The notes under the pieces are model-generated. The model searched no databases. It was not told the DNA's origin and worked only from the letters and a program-made list of their open reading frames with translations. Source: Bacteroidota bacterium (GTDB taxonomy: Bacteria; Bacteroidota; Bacteroidia; Bacteroidales; Dysgonomonadaceae). Taken from it: a stretch of DNA of 57,956 bases. A program made the position numbers and the translations under genes. Each line of letters opens with the position of its first letter. Positions within the stretch are counted from its first letter, which is position 1. Shown one piece after another: positions 46,184 through 55,318 of this stretch. The stretch lies in assembly GCA_023437305.1 (NCBI GenBank), contig JAEZGN010000003.1:1-57956 (forward strand), given 5' to 3'.

Positions 46184-48124
46184 ATGAAAAGAATTGTTTG
46201 TTTAGTTTTTATAGCCTTTTTTATGTTTCAGGCATATAGTCAGAAAGCAACAGTGACTAGCCCTGATGGACTATTATCGGTAAATATTTTCCTTGATAAT
46301 GGTATTCCTATGTATGCCGTTGAGTATAAAAATAAGACTATGCTCGAAAAGTCTCCATTAGGTATTATTACAAATGAAGGTGATTTTAGTAAAGGACTCG
46401 AATATATTTCAAAAAAAGAGGGAGCAGTAGATAAAAAATATACACAAGATAAGATAAAGCAATCAGAGATCCATTATAATGCAAATTCTTTGATTTGCAC
46501 ATTTCAGAATCCAAAAGGGAATCAAATATCTATCCTGTTTCAGGTTAGTAACAATAACATTGCTTTCCGCTACGAACTTCCGGAATGGGGTGAGAGAAAG
46601 GCTTGTGTTATAGAAAAGGAAGCTACCGGTTTTAAATTTCCTCAATCGACTACAACCTTTTTGTCATATATGATGAGCCCAATGCAGGCTTTTGCTCGTA
46701 CCTCACCGAGTTACGAAAGTGGTTATACCAATGATGAACAAGTAGGGAAACCAACTCACGAAAATCAAGGATATGTTTTTCCCGGTCTATTTCGTATAAG
46801 TGATGCAGGTTGGGTTCTTGTTTCAGAAACAGGAGTCAACAGTTTGTATTGTGCATCACATTTAAGTGATGGTACGCAAGAGGGCTTATACACAGTAGCA
46901 TTCCCGGATAAAAGGCAAAATAACGGATTTGGCAGCACAGGTGCTCAAGTTGGTTTGCCCGGTATTACACCTTGGCGTACAATAACTGTAGGAGAAACTC
47001 TCAAACCTATTGTAGAAACTACTATTCCATTCGATGTTGTTGATCCCCTATATCAAGCAAGCCAATCATATAAATATGGTCGGGCAACTTGGAGTTGGAT
47101 TGTATGGCAAGATAATAGTATGAATTGGGATGATCAGGTAAAATATATTGATCTGGCTTCCGAAATGGGATACGAATATATTTTGGTGGATGCATTATGG
47201 GATGTAAATATCGGCTATACAAAAATTGAAGAGTTGATAAAATATGCGAAGTCAAAAAATGTAGATGTATTCTTATGGTATAATTCTAATGGAGGCTTTA
47301 ATGATGCTCCTCAAGGGCCAAGAAATAAGATGAATACATCTATTTCACGCAAAGAAGAAATGAAATGGCTAAAAAAGATCGGAGTTAAGGGACTTAAAGT
47401 TGACTTTTTCGGTGGCGATAAGCAAGAGACAATGCGCTTGTATGAAGATATTCTTTCAGATGCTAACGATTATGGGCTGATGATTATTTTCCACGGATGT
47501 ACTCTTCCTCGTGGTTGGGAACGTATGTATCCGAATTATGTAGGCAGTGAAGCTGTATTGGCTTCTGAAATGCTCGTCTTTTCGGAAGGTGTACGAGAAA
47601 ATGAAGCATTCTTTTCCACGCTGCATCCGTTTATTCGCAATACGGTAGGATCTATGGAATTTGGGGGGGTATTCCTGAATAAATACCTGAATAAAGGGAA
47701 CAAGCAAGGACAAAAACGATTAACTACCGATGCTTTTCAGCTGGCAACAGGTATTTTATATCAGAATGCTGTTCAAATGTTTGCTCTTACACCTAATAAC
47801 CTTACAGATACACAAGGCTTCATTCTTGATTTTATGAAAAAAATACCTACGACTTGGGATCAGACATTATATATTGACGGATATCCGGGGAAATATGCTG
47901 TCATTGCCCGCCGTAATAATGACCAATGGTATGTTGCCGGAGTAAATGCCTTGAAGGAAACTCAGAAGTTAAAATTAAACTTACCTATGTATGCCGGTAA
48001 GAAGATTAAAATGTATAATGATGATAAAAACAGAGAAACTTATTTGAAGGAAATAGAAGTGAAACAGAATGGAGATGTGGAAATATCTATTTTGTCTCAG
48101 GGAGGATTTGTATTAACTTATTAA
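46184..48124 (+). CDS. GH97 retaining-type alpha-galactosidase-like enzyme
   Basis: 646 residues, signal peptide about 1-19. The N-terminal sandwich begins KATVTSPDGLLSVNIFLDNG, typical for GH97; the barrel contains WSWIVWQDNSMNWDDQ, YILVDALWDVNIGY and nucleophile candidate Asp407 in GLKVDFFGGDKQ, then FHGCTLPRGWERMYPN. An Asp at that site marks the retaining branch (alpha-galactosidases such as BT1871) rather than the inverting SusB-type glucosidases, which use glutamates. It would remove alpha-galactose caps from xylan side chains, together with the GH31 30 bases upstream. Periplasmic by signal peptide. Confidence 0.92.
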   Translation: MKRIVCLVFIAFFMFQAYSQKATVTSPDGLLSVNIFLDNGIPMYAVEYKNKTMLEKSPLGIITNEGDFSKGLEYISKKEGAVDKKYTQDKIKQSEIHYNANSLICTFQNPKGNQISILFQVSNNNIAFRYELPEWGERKACVIEKEATGFKFPQSTTTFLSYMMSPMQAFARTSPSYESGYTNDEQVGKPTHENQGYVFPGLFRISDAGWVLVSETGVNSLYCASHLSDGTQEGLYTVAFPDKRQNNGFGSTGAQVGLPGITPWRTITVGETLKPIVETTIPFDVVDPLYQASQSYKYGRATWSWIVWQDNSMNWDDQVKYIDLASEMGYEYILVDALWDVNIGYTKIEELIKYAKSKNVDVFLWYNSNGGFNDAPQGPRNKMNTSISRKEEMKWLKKIGVKGLKVDFFGGDKQETMRLYEDILSDANDYGLMIIFHGCTLPRGWERMYPNYVGSEAVLASEMLVFSEGVRENEAFFSTLHPFIRNTVGSMEFGGVFLNKYLNKGNKQGQKRLTTDAFQLATGILYQNAVQMFALTPNNLTDTQGFILDFMKKIPTTWDQTLYIDGYPGKYAVIARRNNDQWYVAGVNALKETQKLKLNLPMYAGKKIKMYNDDKNRETYLKEIEVKQNGDVEISILSQGGFVLTY

Positions 48125-48132
48125 AATAAATT

Positions 48133-49467
48133 ATGAATATAAGATTAACTCTTTTAAGCTGTTTTGTGTGTCTTTTTGTTATTAATTTATCCCAGATTAA
48201 GGCACAGTACCCACTTATACAGACAAGATATACAGCCGATCCGGCTCCAATGGTGCATAACGATACCGTATTCCTTTATACCACCCATGACGAGGACGAT
48301 TCTAAGGGATTTAAAATGCTCGACTGGTTGCTTTATACCTCTACGGATATGGTAAACTGGACAGATCATGGGACTGTTGCATCATTAAAAAGTTTTAGTT
48401 GGGTTACAAAAGATAATGGAGCTTGGGCTCAACAAGTTGTTGAACGAAACGGTAAATTCTATATGTATTGTCCGATACATGGGCAAGGTATTGGCGTTTT
48501 AGTATCTGATTCTCCTTATGGGCCATTTAAAGATCCTATAAACAAACCACTTGTCTGGCAAAAAGAACATTGGGAGGATATAGACCCTACGGTTCTTATA
48601 GACGATGATGGACAGGCATATATGTATTGGGGGAACCCGAATGTTTATTATGTGAAACTGAATGAAGATATGATTTCTTATTCGGGAAATATTGTCAAAT
48701 TAGATAAGAATCCTGAGCATTATCAGGAAGGACCATGGGTATATAAACGAAACGGACATTATTATATGGCTTTTGCCGCTACTTGTTGTCCCGAAGGATT
48801 AGGGTATGCCATGAGCGACAAACCTACAGGCCCGTGGACAACCAAAGGGTACATAATGAAACCAACCCAGCGTACTAGAGGAAATCATCCCGGTGTAATT
48901 GATTATAAGGGTAGTTCTTATGTGTTTGGTCTCAGTTATGATTTAATGCACCTAGAAACCTTCAAACATCATGAGCGTAGGTCGTCTATGGCAGCAAAAA
49001 TGCATTATAATGCGGATGGAACTATTCAGGAAGTTCCATATTGGGCAGAGAATGTATTAGAGCAAATTGAATTATTTAATCCGTATCGCAGAGTGGAAGC
49101 CGAAACGATGGCTTGGGGATATGGTTTGAAAACGGAAAAGATGCCTGATGGCAGAATTTGTCTTACCGGAATTGATGATAATGAATCATTGTGTGTTCGT
49201 GGAGTTGACTTTGGAAAAGGTGCAAAAGAATTTTCAGTGCTTGCAGCATGTAATGTAGATGGAGGCTATATAGATATTCGACTAGATAGTACCAGTGGAC
49301 CTTTGATCGGCACATTAGAAGTAACTCGTTCGGGTGCAATGGACAGATTTAAGCTGATGTCATGTGTAGTAAATGGTGCTAAGGGAGTACATGATCTTTA
49401 TTTCTGTTTTAGAAGTACCTCTCAGAAAAATAACTTGTTCTTCCTTGATTATTGGGAATTTAAATAA
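48133..49467 (+). CDS. GH43-CBM6 glycosidase, first tandem copy
   Basis: 444 residues, signal peptide about 1-24 (IKAQ). Catalytic propeller about 28-310 with base Asp36 in YTADPAPMVHND, Asp in EDIDPTVLIDDDGQAYMYWG and acid Glu in YQEGPWVYKRNGHYYMAF. Residues of about 318-444 form a CBM6 (NPYRRVEAETMAW at its start, FLDYWEFK at its end), which binds xylan chains. Starts 8 bases after GH97. Likely arabinofuranosidase or exo-xylosidase on arabinoxylan oligosaccharides. Compared with the next gene it lacks the segment around GKRENNPERPTSYEEGPW. Confidence 0.92.
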   Translation: MNIRLTLLSCFVCLFVINLSQIKAQYPLIQTRYTADPAPMVHNDTVFLYTTHDEDDSKGFKMLDWLLYTSTDMVNWTDHGTVASLKSFSWVTKDNGAWAQQVVERNGKFYMYCPIHGQGIGVLVSDSPYGPFKDPINKPLVWQKEHWEDIDPTVLIDDDGQAYMYWGNPNVYYVKLNEDMISYSGNIVKLDKNPEHYQEGPWVYKRNGHYYMAFAATCCPEGLGYAMSDKPTGPWTTKGYIMKPTQRTRGNHPGVIDYKGSSYVFGLSYDLMHLETFKHHERRSSMAAKMHYNADGTIQEVPYWAENVLEQIELFNPYRRVEAETMAWGYGLKTEKMPDGRICLTGIDDNESLCVRGVDFGKGAKEFSVLAACNVDGGYIDIRLDSTSGPLIGTLEVTRSGAMDRFKLMSCVVNGAKGVHDLYFCFRSTSQKNNLFFLDYWEFK

Positions 49468-49487
49468 AATTAGAATCCGAAAAGCAT

Positions 49488-50843
49488 ATGAAAGAAAAAA
49501 TATATTTAATAATGTTGGCAATATTTATGCCAACATTATTGCAATCACAGAATCCCATCATACAAACGATGTATACAGCCGATCCGGCTCCAATGGTCTA
49601 CAATGACAGGTTATATGTCTATACAACTCATGATGAGGATAACTCTACATGGTTTACAATGAATGATTGGAAGTTGTATTCTACAGATGACATGGTTAAC
49701 TGGACAGATCATGGCGTAATTCTGAAATATACAGACTTCGAATGGGCTAAAGGTGATGCTTGGGCTCCTCAATGTATCGAGCGTGATGGTAAATTTTACA
49801 TGTATGTACCTGTTATATCTGGAATAAATAATAGAGGAGCAATCGGTGTTGCAGTGGCAGATAGTCCGTATGGTCCTTTTTATGATGCTCTTGGTGAACC
49901 TTTGGTACAAACAGAATGGGGAGATATCGACCCTACAGTATTCATTGACGATGATGGTCAGGCTTATCTTTATTGGGGAAATCCCAAGTTGTACTATGTT
50001 AAGCTAAATGAAGATATGATCTCTTATTCGGGCGATGTAGTTCGTGTTCCGATGGTTGCAGAATCATTCGGCAAAAGAGAAAATAATCCGGAGAGGCCGA
50101 CTTCATACGAGGAAGGACCATGGTTATATAAGCGTAATAATCTTTATTACTTATTTTGGCCGGGAGGACCTTTACCCGAATTTATAGGATATTCGACAAG
50201 CAAAAGCCCTATTGGCCCTTGGGAATATGGTGGTATTGTTATGCCTACAGAAGGTAAATCTTTTACAAACCATCCCGGAGTGATCGATTTTAAAGGGAAA
50301 ACTTACTTTTTTTATCATAATGGAGCACTGCCCGGAGGAAGCGGTTTTACAAGGTCTGTCTGTGTTGAGGAAATGACGTTTAATGTAGATGGTTCTATTC
50401 CTCAATTAAAAATGTCTGAAGGAATTAAGCAAGGGATAGAAACTCTCAATCCTTATCGAAAAACAGAAGCCGAAACAATTGCTTGGTCTGAAGGTATAAA
50501 GGCATCTCAAAATAAACAGGTGGGAGTCTTTGTGACGGCAAAAAAAGATGGGGCATACATAAAAGTTAGGGATGTTGATTTCCAAAACAAAGGAGCTTCT
50601 AAGTTTTTTGCCCGAATAGGAACCACTCATAATGCGAATGTTACACTTGAAATTCGTCAAGATAAACTAGACGGAGCCTTACTCGGTACAATAAAAGTTC
50701 CACGTACCGGAGGCAGTGACAGGTGGAAGTTGGTTTCGATTGATGTCCCTAAGATAACAGGTGTTCATGATTTATATTTCGTATTCAAAGGGCCTCAGAA
50801 TACTGATGTCATGTACTTTGATTATTGGAGGTTTGCTGAATGA
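49488..50843 (+). CDS. GH43-CBM6 glycosidase, second tandem copy
   Basis: 451 residues, signal peptide about 1-20. Base Asp32 in YTADPAPMVYNDRLYVYTTH, Asp in WGDIDPTVFIDDDGQAYLYW, acid Glu in YEEGPWLYKRNNLYYLFW. CBM6 from about 322 (NPYRKTEAETIAW) to the end (DVMYFDYWRF). It is colinear with the gene 20 bases upstream; the pair is a tandem duplication whose acceptor loops have diverged. Substrate expected to be arabinosyl- or xylosyl-linked oligosaccharides of xylan. Confidence 0.92.
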   Translation: MKEKIYLIMLAIFMPTLLQSQNPIIQTMYTADPAPMVYNDRLYVYTTHDEDNSTWFTMNDWKLYSTDDMVNWTDHGVILKYTDFEWAKGDAWAPQCIERDGKFYMYVPVISGINNRGAIGVAVADSPYGPFYDALGEPLVQTEWGDIDPTVFIDDDGQAYLYWGNPKLYYVKLNEDMISYSGDVVRVPMVAESFGKRENNPERPTSYEEGPWLYKRNNLYYLFWPGGPLPEFIGYSTSKSPIGPWEYGGIVMPTEGKSFTNHPGVIDFKGKTYFFYHNGALPGGSGFTRSVCVEEMTFNVDGSIPQLKMSEGIKQGIETLNPYRKTEAETIAWSEGIKASQNKQVGVFVTAKKDGAYIKVRDVDFQNKGASKFFARIGTTHNANVTLEIRQDKLDGALLGTIKVPRTGGSDRWKLVSIDVPKITGVHDLYFVFKGPQNTDVMYFDYWRFAE

Positions 50844-50901
50844 TATAATGCTTTTATAATCAATTATATCGTTAGATTTTTACTATTAAATATACATTTA
50901 T

Positions 50902-51750
50902 ATGAAAAAAAATATTCTTTTTATTGTATTGTTTTATATGTCACTTCATATGTCCATTGTAGCTCAGGAAAAGTTTCATGTTTTTTTATGTTTTGGGCAA
51001 TCCAACATGGAGGGGCATGCGAAGATTGAAGCACAAGATACTATTGATGTAGATGGTCGTTTCATGATGTTGCAAACGGTTGACTGTCCTGAACTGGGAC
51101 GTTATAAGGGGAACTGGTATAAAGCTATTCCTCCATTAGCACGATGTCATACAGGACTTAGTCCGGCTGATTATTTTGGAAGAACGATGGTGGCAAATCT
51201 TCCGTCAGATACGAAGGTTGGGGTAATCAATGTTGCGGTAGGAGGTTGTAGAATAGAACTCTTTGATAAAGAAAATTTTCAATCTTATGTAGATCAATCT
51301 CCAGAATGGCTCAAAAACATGGTTAATGAATATGACGGCAATCCTTATGTCCGATTGATAGAGATGGCTAAGCTGGCCCAAAGTCAAGGTGGTGTGATTA
51401 AAGGAATATTACTTCATCAAGGAGAATCTAATAACGGAGAGACTGATTGGCCGCAAAAAGTCAGGAAAGTATATGACAATATACTAAAAGATCTGAATAT
51501 TGAGCCGAATTCAATCCCCTTACTAGCCGGAGAACTATTAGATGAAGAACAATATGGCGCATGCGCAAACATGAATTTAATAATAAATACTTTACCCAAC
51601 GTTATGCCGAATGCCCATGTCATTTCTTCAAAAGGATGCGAAGGGGTTAAAGACCGATTGCATTTTAGCGCTGCCGGATATCGAACTTTAGGAACTAGAT
51701 ATGCTGAGAAAATGCTGCAATTCTATAAAGAAAGTTCATTAAAGAAGTAA
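50902..51750 (+). CDS. CE6-like acetyl-xylan esterase (SASA domain)
   Basis: 282 residues, signal peptide about 1-21. Single SGNH-type esterase: nucleophile Ser34 in CFGQSNMEGH, GVINVAVGGCRIE, ILLHQGESNNGETDWP, and the Asp251/His254 pair in KDRLHFSAAGYR. This is the compact CE6 layout, unlike the long SASA protein at 22708. It deacetylates xylan or xylo-oligosaccharides in the periplasm or at the surface. 58 bases after GH43-CBM6 and 13 before GH8, so co-transcribed. Confidence 0.9.
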   Translation: MKKNILFIVLFYMSLHMSIVAQEKFHVFLCFGQSNMEGHAKIEAQDTIDVDGRFMMLQTVDCPELGRYKGNWYKAIPPLARCHTGLSPADYFGRTMVANLPSDTKVGVINVAVGGCRIELFDKENFQSYVDQSPEWLKNMVNEYDGNPYVRLIEMAKLAQSQGGVIKGILLHQGESNNGETDWPQKVRKVYDNILKDLNIEPNSIPLLAGELLDEEQYGACANMNLIINTLPNVMPNAHVISSKGCEGVKDRLHFSAAGYRTLGTRYAEKMLQFYKESSLKK

Positions 51751-51763
51751 TTAAAGTGTACTT

Positions 51764-53047
51764 ATGGAAAAATATTATTGTAAATTATTATTCACGGTAC
51801 TTTTCTTGTTTTCTTTGATATCTTGTAACCATAATAAACATATCGAAGTCACTCCATGGGAGACAGGAGCTTTTGAATCCCAGAAATATAGAAATATTTT
51901 TACTGAATTAGGATACTCGAAAGAGCAGGTTGATGAGAAATTACAGGGAATATTTCAAAATCTCTTTTTCGGTCCGAACAAGATTTACTTTGAAGTAGGA
52001 GATTCGATGGCTTACATATCAGATGTCAAAAATAATGATGTGCGGACAGAAGGAATGTCTTATGGAATGATGATTGCTGTACAACTGAACAAGAAGGATA
52101 TTTTTGATCGCTTGTGGCGTTGGAGCAAAAAGAATATGCAACATCAAGATGGACCTTTTGAAGGTTATTTCGCTTGGAGTTGCAAAACTGATGGGACACC
52201 TAATGCAAAAGGACCTGCGTCTGATGGAGAGCTCTATTATATTACTTCTTTGATATTTGCATCTAATCTTTGGGGGAATGATGAAGGGATCGATTATTTG
52301 AAAGAAGCTCAGAATATACTTAACTGTTCGATGAATAAAGGTGGGGGAAAGGAAGGAGTGACCAACCTTATTGATGCAGAGCACAAACTGATTACTTTTG
52401 TGCCTTTCAGAGGTGCCGCTCTGTTTACCGATCCATCGTATCACATTCCTGTGTTCTATGAAGTTTGGGCTAAATGGGCCGCAGATGGACGTTCTGAATA
52501 TTGGAAAGAATGTGCTCGCTCTAGCCGAGACTATCTGCATAAGGCTGTACATCCTGCTACAGGCTTAACTCCTGATTATTCATATTACGACGGGAGACCA
52601 TTTCGCACTGAATATGGTATTGTAGGTGAAGATTTTCGATTTGACTCTTGGAGAGTTCCTTTGAATATGGCACTAGATTATTCGTGGAGTTGTGCAGATA
52701 AAGAATGGCAACAAGACTATGGCACTAAGATACAAAGTTTCTTATACTCTCAAGGGTTGGAAACATTTGTAGACCAGTATACTATTGATGGAGGAGTGGT
52801 TTCTGATACATTACCGGCCGGGAACTATAAAAAGAATTTGAGACACTCTTTGGGGTTAGTTGCTACGAGTGCTGCAGCAACTACAATGTCTACTTATCCT
52901 AAGCGGAGTGAATTTGTTCATCATCTTTGGAATTCTGAACATAAGCCATACGAAGATGGATTTTTCGATGCATACTATGATGGACTATTGTATTTGTTTG
53001 CTTTTATGCATTTAAGTGGAAACTATAAAATAATATTTCCGTCCTAA
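51764..53047 (+). CDS. GH8 reducing-end xylose-releasing exo-oligoxylanase (Rex), lipoprotein
   Basis: 427 residues. Lipobox LISC puts the lipid anchor at Cys21. The (alpha/alpha)6 barrel carries acid Glu96 in VRTEGMSYGM, Asp154 in ASDGELYY (58 residues on, the same spacing as in the Bacillus Rex as I recall), and RFDSWRVPLN at about 292-301 for the base region. The DGPFEGYFAWSCKTDGTPNAKGPASDGE stretch is broken here into FEGYFAWSCKTDGTPNAKG and the Asp motif. GH8 Rex enzymes invert and release xylose from the reducing end of xylo-oligosaccharides; an endo-xylanase role is less likely but not excluded. Confidence 0.9.
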   Translation: MEKYYCKLLFTVLFLFSLISCNHNKHIEVTPWETGAFESQKYRNIFTELGYSKEQVDEKLQGIFQNLFFGPNKIYFEVGDSMAYISDVKNNDVRTEGMSYGMMIAVQLNKKDIFDRLWRWSKKNMQHQDGPFEGYFAWSCKTDGTPNAKGPASDGELYYITSLIFASNLWGNDEGIDYLKEAQNILNCSMNKGGGKEGVTNLIDAEHKLITFVPFRGAALFTDPSYHIPVFYEVWAKWAADGRSEYWKECARSSRDYLHKAVHPATGLTPDYSYYDGRPFRTEYGIVGEDFRFDSWRVPLNMALDYSWSCADKEWQQDYGTKIQSFLYSQGLETFVDQYTIDGGVVSDTLPAGNYKKNLRHSLGLVATSAAATTMSTYPKRSEFVHHLWNSEHKPYEDGFFDAYYDGLLYLFAFMHLSGNYKIIFPS

Positions 53048-53067
53048 CTATTAAATATCTAATTATT

Positions 53068-54219
53068 ATGAAAAACTGTATTTTGCTGTTTATTTTAGTT
53101 CTGTCTATTGCCTCTAATGTCGTAGCACAAGGCTTAGAGGGAAGTGTCTCGTCTGAGTACAATATTCCTGAAGGTCAATATCCCATAGTGAATAAAGATT
53201 TAAGTGCTACATTCCGCATCCAAGCCCCTTCCGCACAAAGTATGCAAGTTGATATATGTGGAAAGAAATATCCGATGACAAAAGATGCCGCCGGTATGTG
53301 GGAAGCAACAACCGACCCATTGGTTGTAGGATTTCATTACTACTTCTTATTGATAGATGGAGTATCTGTAGTAGATCCCGCCAGTCAAACATTTTTTGGT
53401 TGTGGAAGGATGGCGAGCGGTATAGAAATTCCGGAACCTAGAGCAGAATCTGCCTATTATTCGTATCAAAAAGATATCCCTCATGGTCAAGTTAGAGAAT
53501 GTTATTATTTCTCAAAAGCAGAGGAGAAGCAACGTAGATGTTTTGTATATACGCCTGCCGAATATGAAACGAATCCTACAAAACGCTATCCTGTATTGTA
53601 TCTTCAACATGGTATGGGCGAAGATGAAACCGGCTGGAGCAGACAAGGGAAAATGGCATTTATTTTAGATAACCAGATAAGTGAAAAGAAGTGTGTTCCG
53701 ATGATTGTTGTAATGGACTATGGTAATTGCGGATATATACATGGGGCTAAAAAAGGAGAATCACAAAAGGAGTTTGGAGCATTATTTACCCCAATACTTA
53801 TAAATGATATTATACCTTATATTGATTCAAATTTTCGGACACTTTCGGATAGAGACAACAGAGCCATGGCCGGTTTGTCATGGGGCGGTCATCAGACATT
53901 TGAGACTACATTGAATAATATAGATAAATTTTCGCATATAGGAGCTTTTAGTGGTGCTCTTTTCTTTTTGAAAGAAGATAATCTAAAGAAAGCCTATAAT
54001 GGTGTTTTTGCGCAGCCTGATGTTTTCAACAAAAAAGTTCATACTCTTTTCTTAGGTATGGGCTCAGAAGAGGGTATGGGCAGTAAACGCATCAGTGAAT
54101 TCTTAAAAGCGAATGGGATAAATAATACATATTATGAATCTGCAGGAACTCATCATGAGTGGCTTACATGGAGACGGTGTCTTAATCAATTTTTACCTCT
54201 AATATTCAAACAAAATTAG
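53068..54219 (+). CDS. CE1 feruloyl-esterase-like protein with N-terminal CBM48/E-set domain
   Basis: 383 residues, signal peptide about 1-21. E-set/CBM48-like domain at about 25-115 (SATFRIQAPSAQSMQVDICG, FHYYFLLIDG), then CE1 alpha/beta-hydrolase with Ser271 in AGLSWGGH and His363 in THHEWLTWRR. It corresponds to the second half of the double esterase at 33751. The nucleophile elbow has Trp (GLSWGG) in place of Met. Likely removes ferulate or other esters from arabinoxylan oligosaccharides. Last gene of the third enzyme operon; no clear terminator follows it. Confidence 0.9.
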   Translation: MKNCILLFILVLSIASNVVAQGLEGSVSSEYNIPEGQYPIVNKDLSATFRIQAPSAQSMQVDICGKKYPMTKDAAGMWEATTDPLVVGFHYYFLLIDGVSVVDPASQTFFGCGRMASGIEIPEPRAESAYYSYQKDIPHGQVRECYYFSKAEEKQRRCFVYTPAEYETNPTKRYPVLYLQHGMGEDETGWSRQGKMAFILDNQISEKKCVPMIVVMDYGNCGYIHGAKKGESQKEFGALFTPILINDIIPYIDSNFRTLSDRDNRAMAGLSWGGHQTFETTLNNIDKFSHIGAFSGALFFLKEDNLKKAYNGVFAQPDVFNKKVHTLFLGMGSEEGMGSKRISEFLKANGINNTYYESAGTHHEWLTWRRCLNQFLPLIFKQN

Positions 54220-54523
54220 TGGTAGGATAGGGGTACTTTATAAGGGTCAGATATATCGAAGATTACTTTGTGTAATTTTGTCAGACGGATATTTCAATAA
54301 TAAACAAGTTTTAGATATAAGGGAATATAATATAAATTGTGGTTAAGTGTCTAACTATCTGTATGTTTTTTTTTGAGTTGTTGTCTATTCATACTTTTGT
54401 CTGGTAACACAATATTATATAATGAATACGAGTCGGATAAATAATTATAAAAAAGATGGTATATTTGCATGTAATAAGTGTTTATTGTACACTCTATTCT
54501 TTTTTTTATTTAAATAAATTGAG
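54220..54523 (+). promoter_or_regulatory. Promoter region of the AraR-like gene
   Basis: No gene is seen. Two perfect -7 boxes occur: TACTTTTG at 54392-54399, with a TTTG 16 bases before it (54372-54375), and TATATTTG at 54460-54467, 57 bases before the ATG. I find no obvious terminator for the CE1 gene, so some read-through into the regulator is possible. Confidence 0.4.
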
Positions 54524-55225
54524 ATGATACCATCATTCTATAAAGAGCAAGAAAAATTCTATATATCCGTCGACTGTATAATACTTGGTTTTAAAGATGA
54601 TAAAATGTACTTACTTATTTCGAAGCGAAAATTTAACCCATTAGAAGGTCATGATACACTCATGGGTGGATTTTTGCGATCGAATGAACATCTTAATGAA
54701 ACGATCTCTCGTGTTGTTTATGAATATACCGGTATTCAGAACGTATATATGGAAGAGGTTGGTGTATATGGCGATATTAATCGTGATGCTGGAGAACGGG
54801 TTGTGTCCATTGCATATTATGCATTGATTGATCTGGAGTTGTTCGATGATAAACTTTGTAAGGTTCACAATGCCAGATGGGAAGAAGTAGATAAAGTAGG
54901 AAAATTGGTTTTCGACCATAACCAGATGCTATCAGATACATTAGTGATACTTAGACGAAAAGCTGCCACTCAGCCTATCGGGTTCAACTTATTGCCTGAA
55001 AAATTCACTTTACCTCAATTACAATCCCTTTATGAGGCGATTTATCAAACAAAATTAGATAAACGTAATTTCAGAAAGAAGATGTTGGAAATGAATGTGT
55101 TGGAAAAACAACAGGATAAGGATAAATCAACCTCGAAGCGAGGAGCTTTTTACTATAAATTCAACAAAGAAAAATATGATGAATTATTGAAAAAAGGATA
55201 TTCCTTTTTTTCATATGTTGATTAA
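54524..55225 (+). CDS. araR: AraR/NrtR-like Nudix-domain transcriptional regulator
   Basis: 233 residues: a Nudix domain (about 10-145) plus a C-terminal winged helix (about 150-230, with FTLPQLQSLYEAIYQTKLDK and SKRGAFYYKFN). The Nudix box at 49-71 reads GFLRSNEHLNETISRVVYEYTGI in outline but has Val64 and Tyr68 where hydrolases need glutamates, so it is probably a sensor and not an enzyme. This is the architecture of Bacteroides AraR (BT0354 type), the arabinose-responsive repressor. The neighbouring GH127 and transketolase genes match the arabinose regulon of that species, which supports the call. No signal peptide: cytoplasmic. Confidence 0.8.
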   Translation: MIPSFYKEQEKFYISVDCIILGFKDDKMYLLISKRKFNPLEGHDTLMGGFLRSNEHLNETISRVVYEYTGIQNVYMEEVGVYGDINRDAGERVVSIAYYALIDLELFDDKLCKVHNARWEEVDKVGKLVFDHNQMLSDTLVILRRKAATQPIGFNLLPEKFTLPQLQSLYEAIYQTKLDKRNFRKKMLEMNVLEKQQDKDKSTSKRGAFYYKFNKEKYDELLKKGYSFFSYVD

Positions 55226-55253
55226 CATTGGTTGCAGAGCATTAATATTAAAC

Positions 55254-55291
55254 AAAAAAGAACCAAGATTAGCTAATCTTGGTTCTTTTTT
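55254..55291. terminator. Perfect 38-bp bidirectional terminator
   Basis: Arms 55254-55272 and 55273-55291 are exact reverse complements: a run of six A, a GC-containing core GAACCAAGATTAG, then the mirror and six T. It serves both the regulator on the plus strand (stop at 55225) and GH127 on the minus strand (stop at 55319). Confidence 0.9.
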
Positions 55292-55318
55292 CCTTAGTCT
55301 GCAGGTAATATTAAATAG

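Noticed and set aside
52019..52552. 177-codon minus-strand frame opposite GH8
   Set aside because: It is fully antisense to the catalytic region of GH8 and has no family resemblance.
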